From: Paracoccaceae bacterium | GTDB lineage: Bacteria; Pseudomonadota; Alphaproteobacteria; Rhodobacterales; Rhodobacteraceae | Reading direction: 5' to 3' | Assembly: GCA_014654775.1 (NCBI GenBank) | Contig: JACVZW010000035.1 | Location: 1 to 56,551 of the forward strand | Length of the DNA: 56,551 nt | Shown: positions 1 through 8,208 of the stretch, in pieces | How positions within the stretch are numbered: position 1 is the first letter of the stretch | How the letters are laid out: each line of letters begins with the position of its first letter | The notes under the pieces: model-generated | The model's input: only the letters and a program-made list of their open reading frames with translations | What the model was told of the DNA's origin: nothing | Database searches by the model: none | Program-made: the position numbers and the translations under genes

Positions 1-104
1 GGGCCAAGGCCGCGCCGCAGACCGAAGGCGGGTTCGACTTCGATCTGGGCGGGGCATCGGATGATGATCTGGACGCGCGATTCAAGCGCCGCGATGCAGC
101 GTGA
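1..104 (+). CDS. C-terminal end of an unidentified protein (partial)
   Basis: The window opens inside an open frame that reads from base 3 to a TGA at 102-104. Its last 33 or so residues are hydrophilic: acidic and glycine-rich in the middle (GGFDFDLGGASDDD) and basic at the end (DARFKRRDAA). This looks like a flexible C-terminal tail rather than a folded domain. The start lies outside the window, so family and function cannot be named. A hairpin follows five bases after the stop and probably ends its transcript. That the frame is coding is inferred from its codon bias and from the terminator position. Confidence 0.5.
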   Translation, partial: AKAAPQTEGGFDFDLGGASDDDLDARFKRRDAA

Positions 105-108
105 CGGT

Positions 109-132
109 ATGCGGCCCGTGTCAGGGCCGCAT
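109..132 (+). terminator. Hairpin behind the first, partial gene
   Basis: A perfect 9-bp stem (ATGCGGCCC at 109-117 with GGGCCGCAT at 124-132) and a 6-base loop begin five bases after the TGA at 104. There is no T-run, so it would be a factor-assisted or weak intrinsic terminator. Confidence 0.5.
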
Positions 133-395
133 GCCGCTCTCTTGCCGGCAGCGAGCGCTGAGGAGGGCGTCCTTGTTCCTGCCTGAGACGGGGTGCCGCC
201 GGCTGCTAAGTCGGCGGCTCATGCTGCCGCAAAACTCACTGAGGGCTGTCGTTCGTTCTGTGCGGGGCGAACGGCTGCCCTCAGCCCCGTTCAGACACTT
301 CTCGGCGCCAAAGCCATTGCCCAACTCCAAGCCCGAGGCGCTGCACGCCTTGGCAGGCAAGTCGGCACAGAGGCGGTCGGCAGTCTCGGTGTCGC
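133..395. other. Gene-free stretch with a large imperfect hairpin
   Basis: I see no convincing gene in this 263-base stretch. The short frames crossing it have no ribosome site and no recognisable domain. It contains one long stem: CTGAGGGC (239-246) pairs with GCCCTCAG (277-284), and inside it CGTTCG (250-255) pairs with CGAACG (268-273) across a 3x3 internal loop. It lies downstream of both flanking genes (the plus-strand tail and the minus-strand lactonase stop at 396), so it could be a shared termination or stability element or a small RNA. Confidence 0.3.
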
Positions 396-1283
396 CTATC
401 CCATCCAATCAGGGGCAAGCGATGGTTCTTCAATCCCCCGCGTGGTGGCAGTGAAGGCAAGAAGATCGCCATTCCAAGGCAGATCCGCTTGGTCTGTCTG
501 ACCGGGGAAGAGGCTTCCCGTCGTGACCATCACGCGCCGCAGGTCCGTTCCTCCGAAGGCGAGGGATGTCACGTTCCGTGCCGGGATCGACACATCCTGC
601 AGCCTTGCACCTGTGGGGGACCATCGGCTGATCCGTCCGCCGTCCCAATGGCCGACGTAGAGCGTGCCGTCGCGATCCACCGTCATCCCATCGGGATAGC
701 CCTCTGCCGGGTCTATCGTGGCAAGGACGGCCTGCGCCACAGGCGCGCCCGTCGCATCAAGGTCGAACCGCAACAGGCGTCGCCCGAAGGTATCGGCGAA
801 ATAGGCCGTGCGGCCGTCCGGTGCAAAGGCGGGGCCGTTCGAGACGGTGAAGCCAGCGGCCACCTCGGTCACCTTGCCCTGCGCAATGCGCCACAGCCGC
901 CCAATCGGCGCCGACTCGCCCGCATCCGACGACCCCAGCCAGAGCGCCCCATGCCGATCCACCTTGCCATCGTTGAAGATCGTCCCCTCGGGTAGGTCGA
1001 TCAGAGAGGGCAGGGGGCTGACCTCCCCAGTTGCCAGCGACAGCCGGTGAAATCCCCGCACGGATACCAGCAGCGCCGTCCCGTCCGTCCAACGCGCGAG
1101 ACATGCGAGGTCCTCGGCAAACCCCTCGGCGATAACCGAATTGAGTCCCGTTTGGGGGTCATGGCAATGCACCTGCCGCCCCTGCAGATCCAGCCAGAGC
1201 CACAGGTCCCGCCCGGGCAGCCAAAGCGGGGATTCCCCCACCCGCGCGCCTGCTGCCGCAAGCCGTTCCACCCGCCCACTCAT
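396..1283 (-). CDS. SMP-30/gluconolactonase (LRE) family sugar lactonase
   Basis: This 295-residue six-bladed beta-propeller of the SMP-30/gluconolactonase/luciferin-regenerating family hydrolyses sugar-acid lactones to the open aldonic acid with a single bound divalent metal. The family marks are present: the metal-binding Glu17 in GESPLW, the FNDGK segment, the Asn in VSNGPAFAPDG, and the Asp in YPDGMTVD followed by GTLYVGHWDGG. There is no signal peptide, so it is cytoplasmic. It is the last gene of a leftward catabolic operon and its ATG overlaps the stop of the upstream dehydratase by 4 bases. In this context it would act between a sugar 1-dehydrogenase (SDR) and the enolase-superfamily dehydratase. 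The exact sugar is unknown. Confidence 0.9.
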   Translation of the reverse strand: MSGRVERLAAAGARVGESPLWLPGRDLWLWLDLQGRQVHCHDPQTGLNSVIAEGFAEDLACLARWTDGTALLVSVRGFHRLSLATGEVSPLPSLIDLPEGTIFNDGKVDRHGALWLGSSDAGESAPIGRLWRIAQGKVTEVAAGFTVSNGPAFAPDGRTAYFADTFGRRLLRFDLDATGAPVAQAVLATIDPAEGYPDGMTVDRDGTLYVGHWDGGRISRWSPTGARLQDVSIPARNVTSLAFGGTDLRRVMVTTGSLFPGQTDQADLPWNGDLLAFTATTRGIEEPSLAPDWMG

Positions 1284-2449
1284 GGCTTGGCCGAGGCGAA
1301 GAGCACCCGCCCCCCCACCTTGATCTCCACCTCTACCGCATAGCGGCGCAGCGCCTCGGGGTTCACCTCCACCCCAAGCCCCGGCCCCTCGGGCAGGCGG
1401 ATCAGCCCGTCCGCCCCCGGTTCGATCCGTGTCAAGGTGAGGTCGCGGGCCAAGGGTTGGAGGCCGGTCGGGAATTCGCAGATGCGGTGATGTTCAAGCC
1501 CGACATAGGGTTGCAGGGAGGCCGAGAGGGCGAGGTTCGAGGTGAAAGTGTGGTTCACATAGGTCACGCCCGCAGCCGCCGCACGTTCCGCCACGCGCCG
1601 CGCGGGCGCAAGGCCACCGACCCGCCCGGTATCGATCTGTACGAAACCGGCATGGCCGAACTCGATGAGATGCTCGGCCATGGATGCGTTATGCGCGGCT
1701 TCCCCGCCGGCCAGCGGCACCTTCGACCGGGCCGCCAGCGCGGCATAGGCCCCTAGGGCCGACCCGCCGAAGGGCTCTTCCAGCCATGCCGCGCGGGCGG
1801 CCTCCAGCGCGGGAAGCCGCAGGGCGGCGGCCTCCACGTCCTCGCCGAAGATCTGGCCCGCATCGATCAGCAGGACGCCGTCCTCGCCCAGCCCGGCCCG
1901 CGCCGCCTCCAGATGCCGGATATCCTCGGCCAGATCGAGGCCGAAGGGCGTCCAGCCGAACTTTGCTGCCGTGAACCCCGCCGCCCGGATGGCCTGCGCG
2001 CGCGCGCCCGTTTCTTCCGGGGTGGTGCCAAAGAGGACCGAGGCATAGGGGAGTTTTGGATGCGCCCGCTCCTGCCCCAGCAGTTTCCACGCCGGTTCCC
2101 CGCGCGCCTTGCCCAGGGCATCCCACAGCGCGATCTCAACCCCTGACCAGGTGTGAGAGGCTTGCAGCAGGTCCATGCTGTTATAAGCCACATCCGCCGC
2201 CATCGCGGCGATGTCCTCTGGCCCGTTCAGGGCGCGCCCAAGGACGGACTCCCCCACCGGCCGGCAGGCCCCGTGCGACATGGGCGCGACCCATGCTGCG
2301 ATTGAGGGCAACGGTGACGCCTCGCATTCGCCCCAGCCGACATGGCCACCCGCGCTGACCCGGACGACAAGCGCATCCTGGCTGCCATCGGCGGCGGTCG
2401 TCACCTCGGGCATGGAGAGGTAGAAGAAATCAACGGCGTCGATGCGCAT
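1280..2449 (-). CDS. Mandelate racemase/muconate lactonizing enzyme family sugar-acid dehydratase
   Basis: A 389-residue enolase-superfamily protein with the N-terminal capping domain (1-125) and a C-terminal TIM barrel. Visible active-site elements are Lys163 in AAKFGW, metal ligands Asp196 (LLIDAGQ), Glu224/225 (WLEEPF) and Glu250 (AGGEAAHN), and the His-Asp dyad Asp273 (QIDTGRVGG) and His300 (VNHTF), which put it in the mandelate racemase subgroup. Members mostly dehydrate aldonic acids to 2-keto-3-deoxy acids. Linked to a lactonase, SDRs, an aldose epimerase and a sugar ABC importer, it is most likely the dehydratase of a non-phosphorylative deoxysugar or pentose route of the rhamnonate or fuconate type. 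Substrate assignment is inference. Its start lies 17 bases inside the preceding epimerase gene. Confidence 0.9.
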   Translation of the reverse strand: MRIDAVDFFYLSMPEVTTAADGSQDALVVRVSAGGHVGWGECEASPLPSIAAWVAPMSHGACRPVGESVLGRALNGPEDIAAMAADVAYNSMDLLQASHTWSGVEIALWDALGKARGEPAWKLLGQERAHPKLPYASVLFGTTPEETGARAQAIRAAGFTAAKFGWTPFGLDLAEDIRHLEAARAGLGEDGVLLIDAGQIFGEDVEAAALRLPALEAARAAWLEEPFGGSALGAYAALAARSKVPLAGGEAAHNASMAEHLIEFGHAGFVQIDTGRVGGLAPARRVAERAAAAGVTYVNHTFTSNLALSASLQPYVGLEHHRICEFPTGLQPLARDLTLTRIEPGADGLIRLPEGPGLGVEVNPEALRRYAVEVEIKVGGRVLFASAKP

Positions 2450-3404
2450 GGGGTCCTCGGTCTTTGCTGTCTGGAGTCTCGATGGTCAGGGAGAGGTCGC
2501 TGTGGCGCGTCTCGCCTGAGGTAAGGTCGATCACATGCCCCCCCGCCGCGCGGGCGGCGGCAAGGCCGGTGGCGGGCCATGTGCTGCAAGGCTCGATCCC
2601 GATCATCCGCGCCTGCCCATTCCACGGCGCTTCCGGGGTTCCCCCCGTCTCCACCCAGAACCAGGCCAGCGGCCATGGATCGGCACGCCAGTCCAGCCGC
2701 ACCGCCAGCGAGCCATCCGCTCGTGCAAGCCGCGCCCAAGGGCCCCCCGCGAAATCCGTCAGACAGGCCAGCAGCGCCGCGCCCTCGGGCGGGGCGGACA
2801 TATCCACCCGCCCCGCCTTTCCAGACAGATGCGGCCAGTCCCCCGCCGCGCCGGGGATCAACGGATTTGCCGCCGGATCATAGGTCGCACAGGCCCGCAG
2901 CCCGCGCGCCCCGGTCTCCACCCGCACCGGCCCTGCCAAAAGATCGCCCCCAAGCGTCACATGCTGACCCCAGACGACGCGGCAGGCTCCCTCTGCGCGC
3001 ACAGTCTCGTGCAGATCCAACCGCGCCCCCACCAGCGTGAAGCGCCGAGTCATCACCACCGGCACGGCCTCATAGCGCCGCGTCAGGATCAGTTCGGCAC
3101 CGTCCCGGTCCATCTCCCAAGGCGTCACCGATCCCTCGCCGTGAAACCCGTGCCGCGCGTCCCCGTCAGTGCAGGCATCGCCAGCATTTGGAAACATCAC
3201 GGGCCACCCTCCGCCCCAGCGCGACAGCCATTCCGCCTCATCCCCCGCGCCCACCGGAAGCGGGCCGCCCTTCCCCTGCCAAGGTGGCCGCGCCAGCACC
3301 TCCGCCCCCGAAGGCAGATGCCGCAGGCTGGTGACCGTGCCCCCCATCCCCGGCGTGATCTCTGCCCGAAGCGTGCCGTTCTGCAGGACCACGGTCGTGG
3401 TCAT
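2430..3404 (-). CDS. Aldose 1-epimerase (galactose mutarotase-like)
   Basis: A 324-residue galactose-mutarotase superfamily protein that interconverts alpha and beta anomers of aldoses in the cytoplasm. The start MTTTVVLQNG is chosen at 3404 because its ATG overlaps the TGA of the upstream permease (ATGA); the open frame extends further only as a shadow of that permease. Family-typical features are the early glycine-rich GMGGTVTSL strand, the NAGDAC/RHGFHGEGSVTPW segment carrying the catalytic His region, and the late region with WAR, LDWRADPWPLAWFWVETGG and MIGIEPCSTWP. It sits between the transporter genes and the dehydratase, so it probably supplies the correct anomer to the sugar 1-dehydrogenase. 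Confidence 0.85.
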   Translation of the reverse strand: MTTTVVLQNGTLRAEITPGMGGTVTSLRHLPSGAEVLARPPWQGKGGPLPVGAGDEAEWLSRWGGGWPVMFPNAGDACTDGDARHGFHGEGSVTPWEMDRDGAELILTRRYEAVPVVMTRRFTLVGARLDLHETVRAEGACRVVWGQHVTLGGDLLAGPVRVETGARGLRACATYDPAANPLIPGAAGDWPHLSGKAGRVDMSAPPEGAALLACLTDFAGGPWARLARADGSLAVRLDWRADPWPLAWFWVETGGTPEAPWNGQARMIGIEPCSTWPATGLAAARAAGGHVIDLTSGETRHSDLSLTIETPDSKDRGPHAHRRR

Positions 3405-4213
3405 TTGACCGCCCCTGCCATCAGCCCGCGCACGAAATGCCGCTGGAAGGTGAGGTAGAGGATCAGCATCGGCGCCGCCGCCACGGCCATGCCCGCCATG
3501 GTTAGCGGAATCTGGTTGTTGTAGCGCCCCTGAAAGACCGCGATCCCGGCCATTACCGTCTTCTTCGCATCGTCCTGCAGAAAGATCACCGCCATCAGCA
3601 GATCGTTCCACACGAACAGCGCATTGACGATCACCAAAGTCAGCAAGGGCGCCAGCGACAGGGGCAGGACCACCCGCGTCAATATCTGCAGATGCGATGC
3701 CCCGTCCATCACCGCCGCATCGATCAGTTCCTGCGGCAGCGATCTGAAGAAGGTGACCAGCAGATAGACGGAAAACGGCGTGATCAACCCAGCATAGATG
3801 ATGATCGCGCCGCCATAAGTGCTGATCAACCCAAGCCGCGTGTAAAGCACAAAGAGCGGCACGATCAGAACGACTGGTGGCACCGCCATCAGGGCGGTGG
3901 AGATCGCAAGCAGCGCATCCTTTCCCCTGAACTCCATCCGCGCGATGGCGTAGGCGGCAAGGCAGGCCACGATGAGCGACAGCCCCACAGACCCGACGAC
4001 AAGGATCAGGCTGTTGGCCATCCAGAGGAAGATCGGCGTTTCGAACAGGATCTGACGGAAATGGTCGAAGACGAAGGCATCGGGCCAGCCCGTTTTGTTG
4101 GCCTGATACTCCTCCTGCGCCTTCAGCGCGGTCACCAGCATGAAGACGGTGGGGATCAGCGCGATGAGGGAGGCCACACCAAGCGCCAGATGGGGCAGGG
4201 GGCGGGACCGCAT
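3401..4213 (-). CDS. Carbohydrate ABC transporter permease (MalG type)
   Basis: A 270-residue inner-membrane permease of the carbohydrate-uptake-1 family with about six membrane segments. The start MRSRPLPHLALG is chosen because its ATG overlaps the stop of the partner permease. The EAA loop that docks the ATPase is recognisable near residues 175-195 (ELIDAAVMDGASHLQILTRVVLPL), followed by two further membrane segments. It pairs with the MalF-type permease at 4213-5082 and the binding protein at 5138-6496. No ATPase gene is found in this cluster, so the energising subunit must be encoded elsewhere, as for multi-use MalK/UgpC/MsiK-type ATPases. Confidence 0.92.
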   Translation of the reverse strand: MRSRPLPHLALGVASLIALIPTVFMLVTALKAQEEYQANKTGWPDAFVFDHFRQILFETPIFLWMANSLILVVGSVGLSLIVACLAAYAIARMEFRGKDALLAISTALMAVPPVVLIVPLFVLYTRLGLISTYGGAIIIYAGLITPFSVYLLVTFFRSLPQELIDAAVMDGASHLQILTRVVLPLSLAPLLTLVIVNALFVWNDLLMAVIFLQDDAKKTVMAGIAVFQGRYNNQIPLTMAGMAVAAAPMLILYLTFQRHFVRGLMAGAVK

Positions 4214-5082
4214 CACTCCGCCTCCCGCCGCCGCACGCGGAACAAGGCCCAGATCAGCAGCAGCGACACGGCAAACAGCATCACGCTCACCGCCGCCGCT
4301 ATGCCGGGAAGGCTGGTGCGGATCAGCGCGTTGAAGATGTAAAGCTCGATCACCATCGTGGCCGTCCCGGGCCCACCCCGCCCGCCGCCGATCACATAGA
4401 CATAGGCAAAGACCGCCGACAGCATTGTGATCGCACTGATCACCACGAAAAACTCGATCACCCCTCGCATCTGCGGGATCAGCACGAACCACGCCCGCTG
4501 CCGCCAACTTGCGCCGTCCAGCCGCGCTGCCTCGATCAGGCTTTCGTCCAGCGCCATGAGCCGGGACAGGAACAGGATCACCCCCAGCGCCGTCTCGCGC
4601 CAGACGATCAGCCCCATCACCGTCCACAGCGCGACATCGGCAGACCCGATCCAGTCCAGCACCATGAAATCCAGTGAGAGCGCCGTCAGGATGGCGTTCA
4701 CGGGACCCGAGAATTGGAACATCTCCTTCATCACCACGGCGATGATCGGGATGGCAAGGATATAGGGCAGGAACAGGATCGTGCGGTGGATGCGCCATCC
4801 CGGCAGCCGCTCGTACAGCAGCAGGGCCAGCGTCAACGCAACCAGGACCATCACGGGAATGGTCATAAACAACTTAAGGTTATGACCGACGCTTTCCCAG
4901 AACAGCGGCTGGTTCAGCACCAGTTCGTAATTCCGCAGGCCGATCCAAGGCCCGTCGATGCCCCGCACCTGCTTGAAGCTGAACTCCACCAGCCGGATCA
5001 GCGACAGGCCGAAGACGAAGGCCAGCAGGCAGATCAGCGGCAGGACGAAGAGATAGGGGACAAGCGGGCTGTTGCGGCGCAT
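4213..5082 (-). CDS. Carbohydrate ABC transporter permease (MalF type)
   Basis: A 289-residue permease. MRRNSPLVPYLFVLPL is the natural start: a short basic N-terminus directly before the first membrane segment. Around six hydrophobic segments can be read, and the EAA motif appears as ESLIEAARLDGASWRQRAWFVLIPQMRG. It overlaps the start of the MalG-type partner by 4 bases (translational coupling) and follows the binding-protein gene after a 55-base gap that contains a strong hairpin. Together the two permeases form the membrane channel of a sugar importer. The substrate is not predictable from sequence; the catabolic genes alongside suggest a deoxy-sugar, pentose or related acid. Confidence 0.92.
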   Translation of the reverse strand: MRRNSPLVPYLFVLPLICLLAFVFGLSLIRLVEFSFKQVRGIDGPWIGLRNYELVLNQPLFWESVGHNLKLFMTIPVMVLVALTLALLLYERLPGWRIHRTILFLPYILAIPIIAVVMKEMFQFSGPVNAILTALSLDFMVLDWIGSADVALWTVMGLIVWRETALGVILFLSRLMALDESLIEAARLDGASWRQRAWFVLIPQMRGVIEFFVVISAITMLSAVFAYVYVIGGGRGGPGTATMVIELYIFNALIRTSLPGIAAAVSVMLFAVSLLLIWALFRVRRREAE

Positions 5083-5105
5083 CCGGGGGTGTTCCAAGAA
5101 GGGGT

Positions 5106-5129
5106 GGGGCGGCCCGATCCGGCCGCCCC
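5106..5129 (-). terminator. Hairpin between binding-protein gene and permease genes
   Basis: A perfect 9-bp GC stem (5106-5114 with 5121-5129, 6-base loop) starts nine bases after the binding-protein stop. No T-run follows on the minus strand. In sugar ABC operons such hairpins stabilise the binding-protein mRNA and reduce expression of the downstream permeases; that role is inferred here. Confidence 0.6.
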
Positions 5130-5137
5130 GCCGAAGA

Positions 5138-6496
5138 TCAGCCAGCCGACAGGTCGCTCGCCCACTTCTGGTACTTTTCGACAAGGTCAGGGTTGAAGTC
5201 GCGCCATTCCTGCGCCACCCGAGCAGCCAAATCACCCGCCTCCTCGCCCGACATTCCTGCTGTGATGATGTTCTGCCCCGTCGGAATCGCCGCCTGTTCG
5301 TAGAACTGGCCGGGCATCAGGTTGGTGATGTTGGTGATGTTGTTGCCCTTGCCCCAGCGCGTCCACAGGTCCTTGACCGACGGGTCCGAGATCACGCTGT
5401 CGTCAAAGCCCGAGGCGGCGGGAATCCAGCCCGTCGCGTCCCAGAAGCTTGCCAACTGCTCGGGTGCGTTCAGGAATTCCATGAACCGGGCCGCCGCCTC
5501 TTTCTGCTCCGACCCTGCGGCGATGCCCATGCCCTGCATGTCGACCACCGGGCGGCCCGCCAGCGCGCCCTGCCCGAAGACCGGCAGCGCCATGCAGCCG
5601 ATCCGGCCATTCGTCGCCTTGGCATCGGCCGGCAAGCGCGTGCCGATGGACGAACAAATGCCCAACTGCCCATTCACGCACAGATCGATCCCCGGATAGA
5701 GGCCCAGCGACGCCATGTCCTTGTTCAGGAAGCCCGCATCGCGCAGTTCTTGCAGCTTCACCCAATGCTGGTGATAGCGCGGCTCGCGGAAATCCAGATC
5801 GCCGATGAACAGGTTGACCGCATCCCCCACGCTGTCGAGGTTCTGCGACAGCCCATGCGTGATGTACCATTCCGCCCAGTACCCGTCCTGCACCCCGCCG
5901 CCGAAGGGTTCCACCCCGGCGGTCTTCAGCGCCTCGCAGGCGGCCAGCAATTCCTCCCACGTCGCAGGCGGCGCGTCGGCGTTCAGGCCCGCTTTGTCGA
6001 ACAGGTCCTTGTTGTAATACCAGGGCATCGGCAGAGGATACCACCCCATCCGCCAGACATGTCCGTCGAAACGCGACAGCGGCCCGTGGTTCGACGCGGC
6101 CAGAAGATCGGCATCCATCAGCCCGTCCAGATGCGCCAGATAGCCCAGCCAGACGCTTTCCATATGGTAGATGCCGTTCCACAGATACTGCAGGTCGGGC
6201 GGATCGCCCGCCGCTGCCGCCGTCTGGAACTGCGAGATCACCACGGCAGTGTCCTGCAGCATGGGCTTGACCTGCGCCTCGGTGAAGGCCGCGATGGCCT
6301 TGTCGAGATAGGCCTGCAGGCCGGGCAGTTCTTGTTCGCCCCACCACCACATGTCCAGCGTCGGTGTCTGCGCCAGTGCGCGGCCCGCCAACCCCCCGGT
6401 CAGCGTCAGCGCCCCTAGCCCGGCCCCCGCCTGCAGCAGACGGCGTCGATCCATCAGGCCGGCACCAGTGGGCGAGCGTCTTGCGGTCGTCGTCAT
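5138..6496 (-). CDS. Extracellular sugar-binding protein of the ABC importer (Tat-type signal)
   Basis: A 452-residue family-1 extracellular solute-binding protein that captures sugar in the periplasm and delivers it to the two permeases encoded downstream. The start MTTTARRSPTG is preferred because AGGGAG lies about 7 bases upstream; an upstream ATG at 6532 has no such site. The N-terminus carries a twin-arginine-like signal (MDRRRLLQAGAGLGALTLTG, residues 15-34) ending in ALAQT, a likely signal-peptidase I site. The mature part starts with LDMWWWGEQE, typical of this family, and has the FMEFLNAPEQ segment near the C-terminus. A 36-base gap separates it from the upstream SDR gene, so the two are probably co-transcribed. 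Confidence 0.92.
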   Translation of the reverse strand: MTTTARRSPTGAGLMDRRRLLQAGAGLGALTLTGGLAGRALAQTPTLDMWWWGEQELPGLQAYLDKAIAAFTEAQVKPMLQDTAVVISQFQTAAAAGDPPDLQYLWNGIYHMESVWLGYLAHLDGLMDADLLAASNHGPLSRFDGHVWRMGWYPLPMPWYYNKDLFDKAGLNADAPPATWEELLAACEALKTAGVEPFGGGVQDGYWAEWYITHGLSQNLDSVGDAVNLFIGDLDFREPRYHQHWVKLQELRDAGFLNKDMASLGLYPGIDLCVNGQLGICSSIGTRLPADAKATNGRIGCMALPVFGQGALAGRPVVDMQGMGIAAGSEQKEAAARFMEFLNAPEQLASFWDATGWIPAASGFDDSVISDPSVKDLWTRWGKGNNITNITNLMPGQFYEQAAIPTGQNIITAGMSGEEAGDLAARVAQEWRDFNPDLVEKYQKWASDLSAG

Positions 6497-6532
6497 GTCG
6501 TTCTCCCTGTTTCGTCTTGTTGCTTTGTTCAC

Positions 6533-7309
6533 TCAGAAAGTCGCGGTCATTCCCCCGTCGACCACCAGCACCTGACCCGTCATCCAGCGGCAGAGCGGGG
6601 AGGCGAGGAACACCACCGTCCCGGCAACGTCCTCTGGCTCACCCGCCCGTCGCAGGGGGATACGCCCCTGTCCGACATACCAGTCGCGAAAGACGGGCGT
6701 TTCCGTCTCGTCCACCCCATCGACCACCGCCATGGGCGTGCGCAGGAAACCCGGGGCCACCGCGTTGACGAGGATGCCATGCGGGGCGAGTTCCACCGCC
6801 ATGGATTTCGTCAGACCGATTACCCCGCCTTTGGCCGCGTTGTAGGACCCGCAGAGCCCGCTTGAGACGAAGCCCTGGACCGAAGAGATGTGGATGATCC
6901 GCCCCCGCCCTGCTTTGACCATATGCGGCGCAACCAACTTCGATCCGCGCCACACGGCCTCAAGGTTCACGGCGAGGGTGCGGTCCCAATCTTGCTGCGT
7001 GTCATCAAGGATGCTGCGCGGCGGCGGGTTGATGCCCGCATTGTTCACCAGTACGTCGATCCCCCGCCGCGCGGCCAGATCCGCCACCAGCGCGGCATAG
7101 CCCGTGCCATCCGTCACATCCAGCGCATGCGCCTCTGCCGATCCTCCGACCGCGCGGATCACCTCCGCCGCCGTGGCCACCGTGTCGGGGTTGCGGTCGA
7201 TCAGCGCCACATGCGCGCCTTGCGCCGCCATCTCGGCGGCGATGCCCTCACCCAGACCTTGGCCTGCGCCCGTCACAAGGCATGTGAGTCCGGCAAGCAG
7301 CCCGCTCAC
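6533..7309 (-). CDS. SDR-family NAD(P)-dependent oxidoreductase
   Basis: A 258-residue classical short-chain dehydrogenase. It has the Rossmann motif TGAGQGLG (14-20), an Asp at the end of strand 2 (LIDRN, Asp38) that favours NAD over NADP, NNAG (89-92), catalytic Ser142/143, and Tyr156 with Lys160 (SYNAAK). It ends with the usual PEDVAGTVVFLASPLCRWMTGQVLVVDGG. As the first gene of the leftward sugar operon, directly downstream of the tandem palindromes at 7374-7409, it is a good candidate for the sugar 1-dehydrogenase feeding the lactonase. A keto-deoxy-acid dehydrogenase role is the alternative. Confidence 0.9.
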   Translation of the reverse strand: MSGLLAGLTCLVTGAGQGLGEGIAAEMAAQGAHVALIDRNPDTVATAAEVIRAVGGSAEAHALDVTDGTGYAALVADLAARRGIDVLVNNAGINPPPRSILDDTQQDWDRTLAVNLEAVWRGSKLVAPHMVKAGRGRIIHISSVQGFVSSGLCGSYNAAKGGVIGLTKSMAVELAPHGILVNAVAPGFLRTPMAVVDGVDETETPVFRDWYVGQGRIPLRRAGEPEDVAGTVVFLASPLCRWMTGQVLVVDGGMTATF

Positions 7310-7373
7310 GCGCGGCCTCGGCAGGGTCTGTCGGAAAGGGTCAAGCGCGACATCCGTTCCTCCCTGTCCCGTT

Positions 7374-7409
7374 TTCCGAAATTTCGGAATTGCATCCGGG
7401 ATTTCGAAC
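7374..7409. promoter_or_regulatory. Two tandem palindromic operators in the divergent promoter region
   Basis: A perfect 16-bp palindrome TTCCGAAATTTCGGAA occupies 7374-7389. A second copy, matching at 11 of 16 positions, lies at 7394-7409. The centres are exactly 20 bp apart (two helical turns), so two dimers would bind the same face. The site lies in the 158-bp region between the divergent SDR genes and one gene away from the IclR regulator, whose family binds such palindromes. It most likely controls both operons. Regulator identity is inferred from position. Confidence 0.65.
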
Positions 7410-7467
7410 AGCGTAAGGTGGACCTAAGCCATGAGTCAAGCAGCGCGACAGGCGCGGGAGGGGACGG

Positions 7468-8208
7468 ATGGACGACAGGGGTCTTGCAGGGCGCGTGGCC
7501 GTGGTGACGGGGGGCGCACAGGGCATCGGCCTCGCCGTCGCCGAACGCTTGGCGCAGGCGGGGGCAAAGCTCGCGATCTGGGACATGGATGCCACGCTGG
7601 CCGAGGCCGAGGCCGCCCGGCTCGGCGGGCGGGCCTTCGCACTCGACGTCTCCGACACCGAAGCCACCGCCCGCGCCGCCGCCGCGACCGAGGCGGCGCT
7701 AGGTCCTGCCGCGATCCTTGTCACCTCGGCGGGCATCGCAGGCTCCAACGGCCCGGTCGTGGCCTATGACCCCGCCGAATGGCGGCGCATCCTCGACATC
7801 AACCTTACCGGCACCTTCAACTGCTGCCGCGCCTTGATCCCGCAGATGCGGGCGCAGGGCTATGGCCGCGTCGTCACCATCGCCTCTATCGCCGGGAAAG
7901 AAGGCAACCCCAATGCCGCAGCCTATTCTGCCTCGAAGGCCGGGGTGATCGCTCTGACAAAATCGCTGGGCAAGGAACATGCGGGCGAAAACATCGCCGT
8001 GAACTGCGTCACCCCCGCCGCCGCCCGCACCCGCATCTTCGACCAGATGAAGCAGGAACACATCGACTATATGCTCTCCAAGATCCCGCGCGGCCGCTTC
8101 CTTCTGGTCGAAGAAGCCGCCGCCATGATCCTTTGGCTTGCCTCTGCCGAGAACAGCTTCACCACTGGCGCGGTCTTCGACCTGTCGGGTGGGCGGGCGA
8201 CATATTGA
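7468..8208 (+). CDS. SDR-family oxidoreductase, similar to 2-keto-3-deoxy-sugar-acid 4-dehydrogenases
   Basis: A 246-residue short-chain dehydrogenase: TGGAQGIG (14-21), strand-2 Asp39 (AIWDMD) suggesting NAD preference, Ser140, and Tyr153 with Lys157 (YSASK). The usual NNAG is replaced by TSAG (86-89). The segment NPNAAAYSASKAGVIALTKSLGKE is reminiscent of dehydrogenases oxidising 2-keto-3-deoxy-L-rhamnonate or -fuconate in the diketo-hydrolase pathway; I rate that as plausible, not shown. The gene diverges from the sugar operon and is followed by an IclR regulator whose ATG overlaps its stop (TGATG), so enzyme and regulator are translationally coupled. No hydrolase or aldolase for the final cleavage step is visible nearby. 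Confidence 0.88.
   Translation: MDDRGLAGRVAVVTGGAQGIGLAVAERLAQAGAKLAIWDMDATLAEAEAARLGGRAFALDVSDTEATARAAAATEAALGPAAILVTSAGIAGSNGPVVAYDPAEWRRILDINLTGTFNCCRALIPQMRAQGYGRVVTIASIAGKEGNPNAAAYSASKAGVIALTKSLGKEHAGENIAVNCVTPAAARTRIFDQMKQEHIDYMLSKIPRGRFLLVEEAAAMILWLASAENSFTTGAVFDLSGGRATY

Noticed and set aside
121-408. 95-residue minus-strand frame between the first gene and the lactonase
   Set aside because: Low-complexity translation, no start signal, spans two hairpins. Considered as a transposase remnant, but no motif supports that.
5072-6418. 448-residue plus-strand frame
   Set aside because: Antisense to the sugar-binding protein gene, produced by third-position GC bias.
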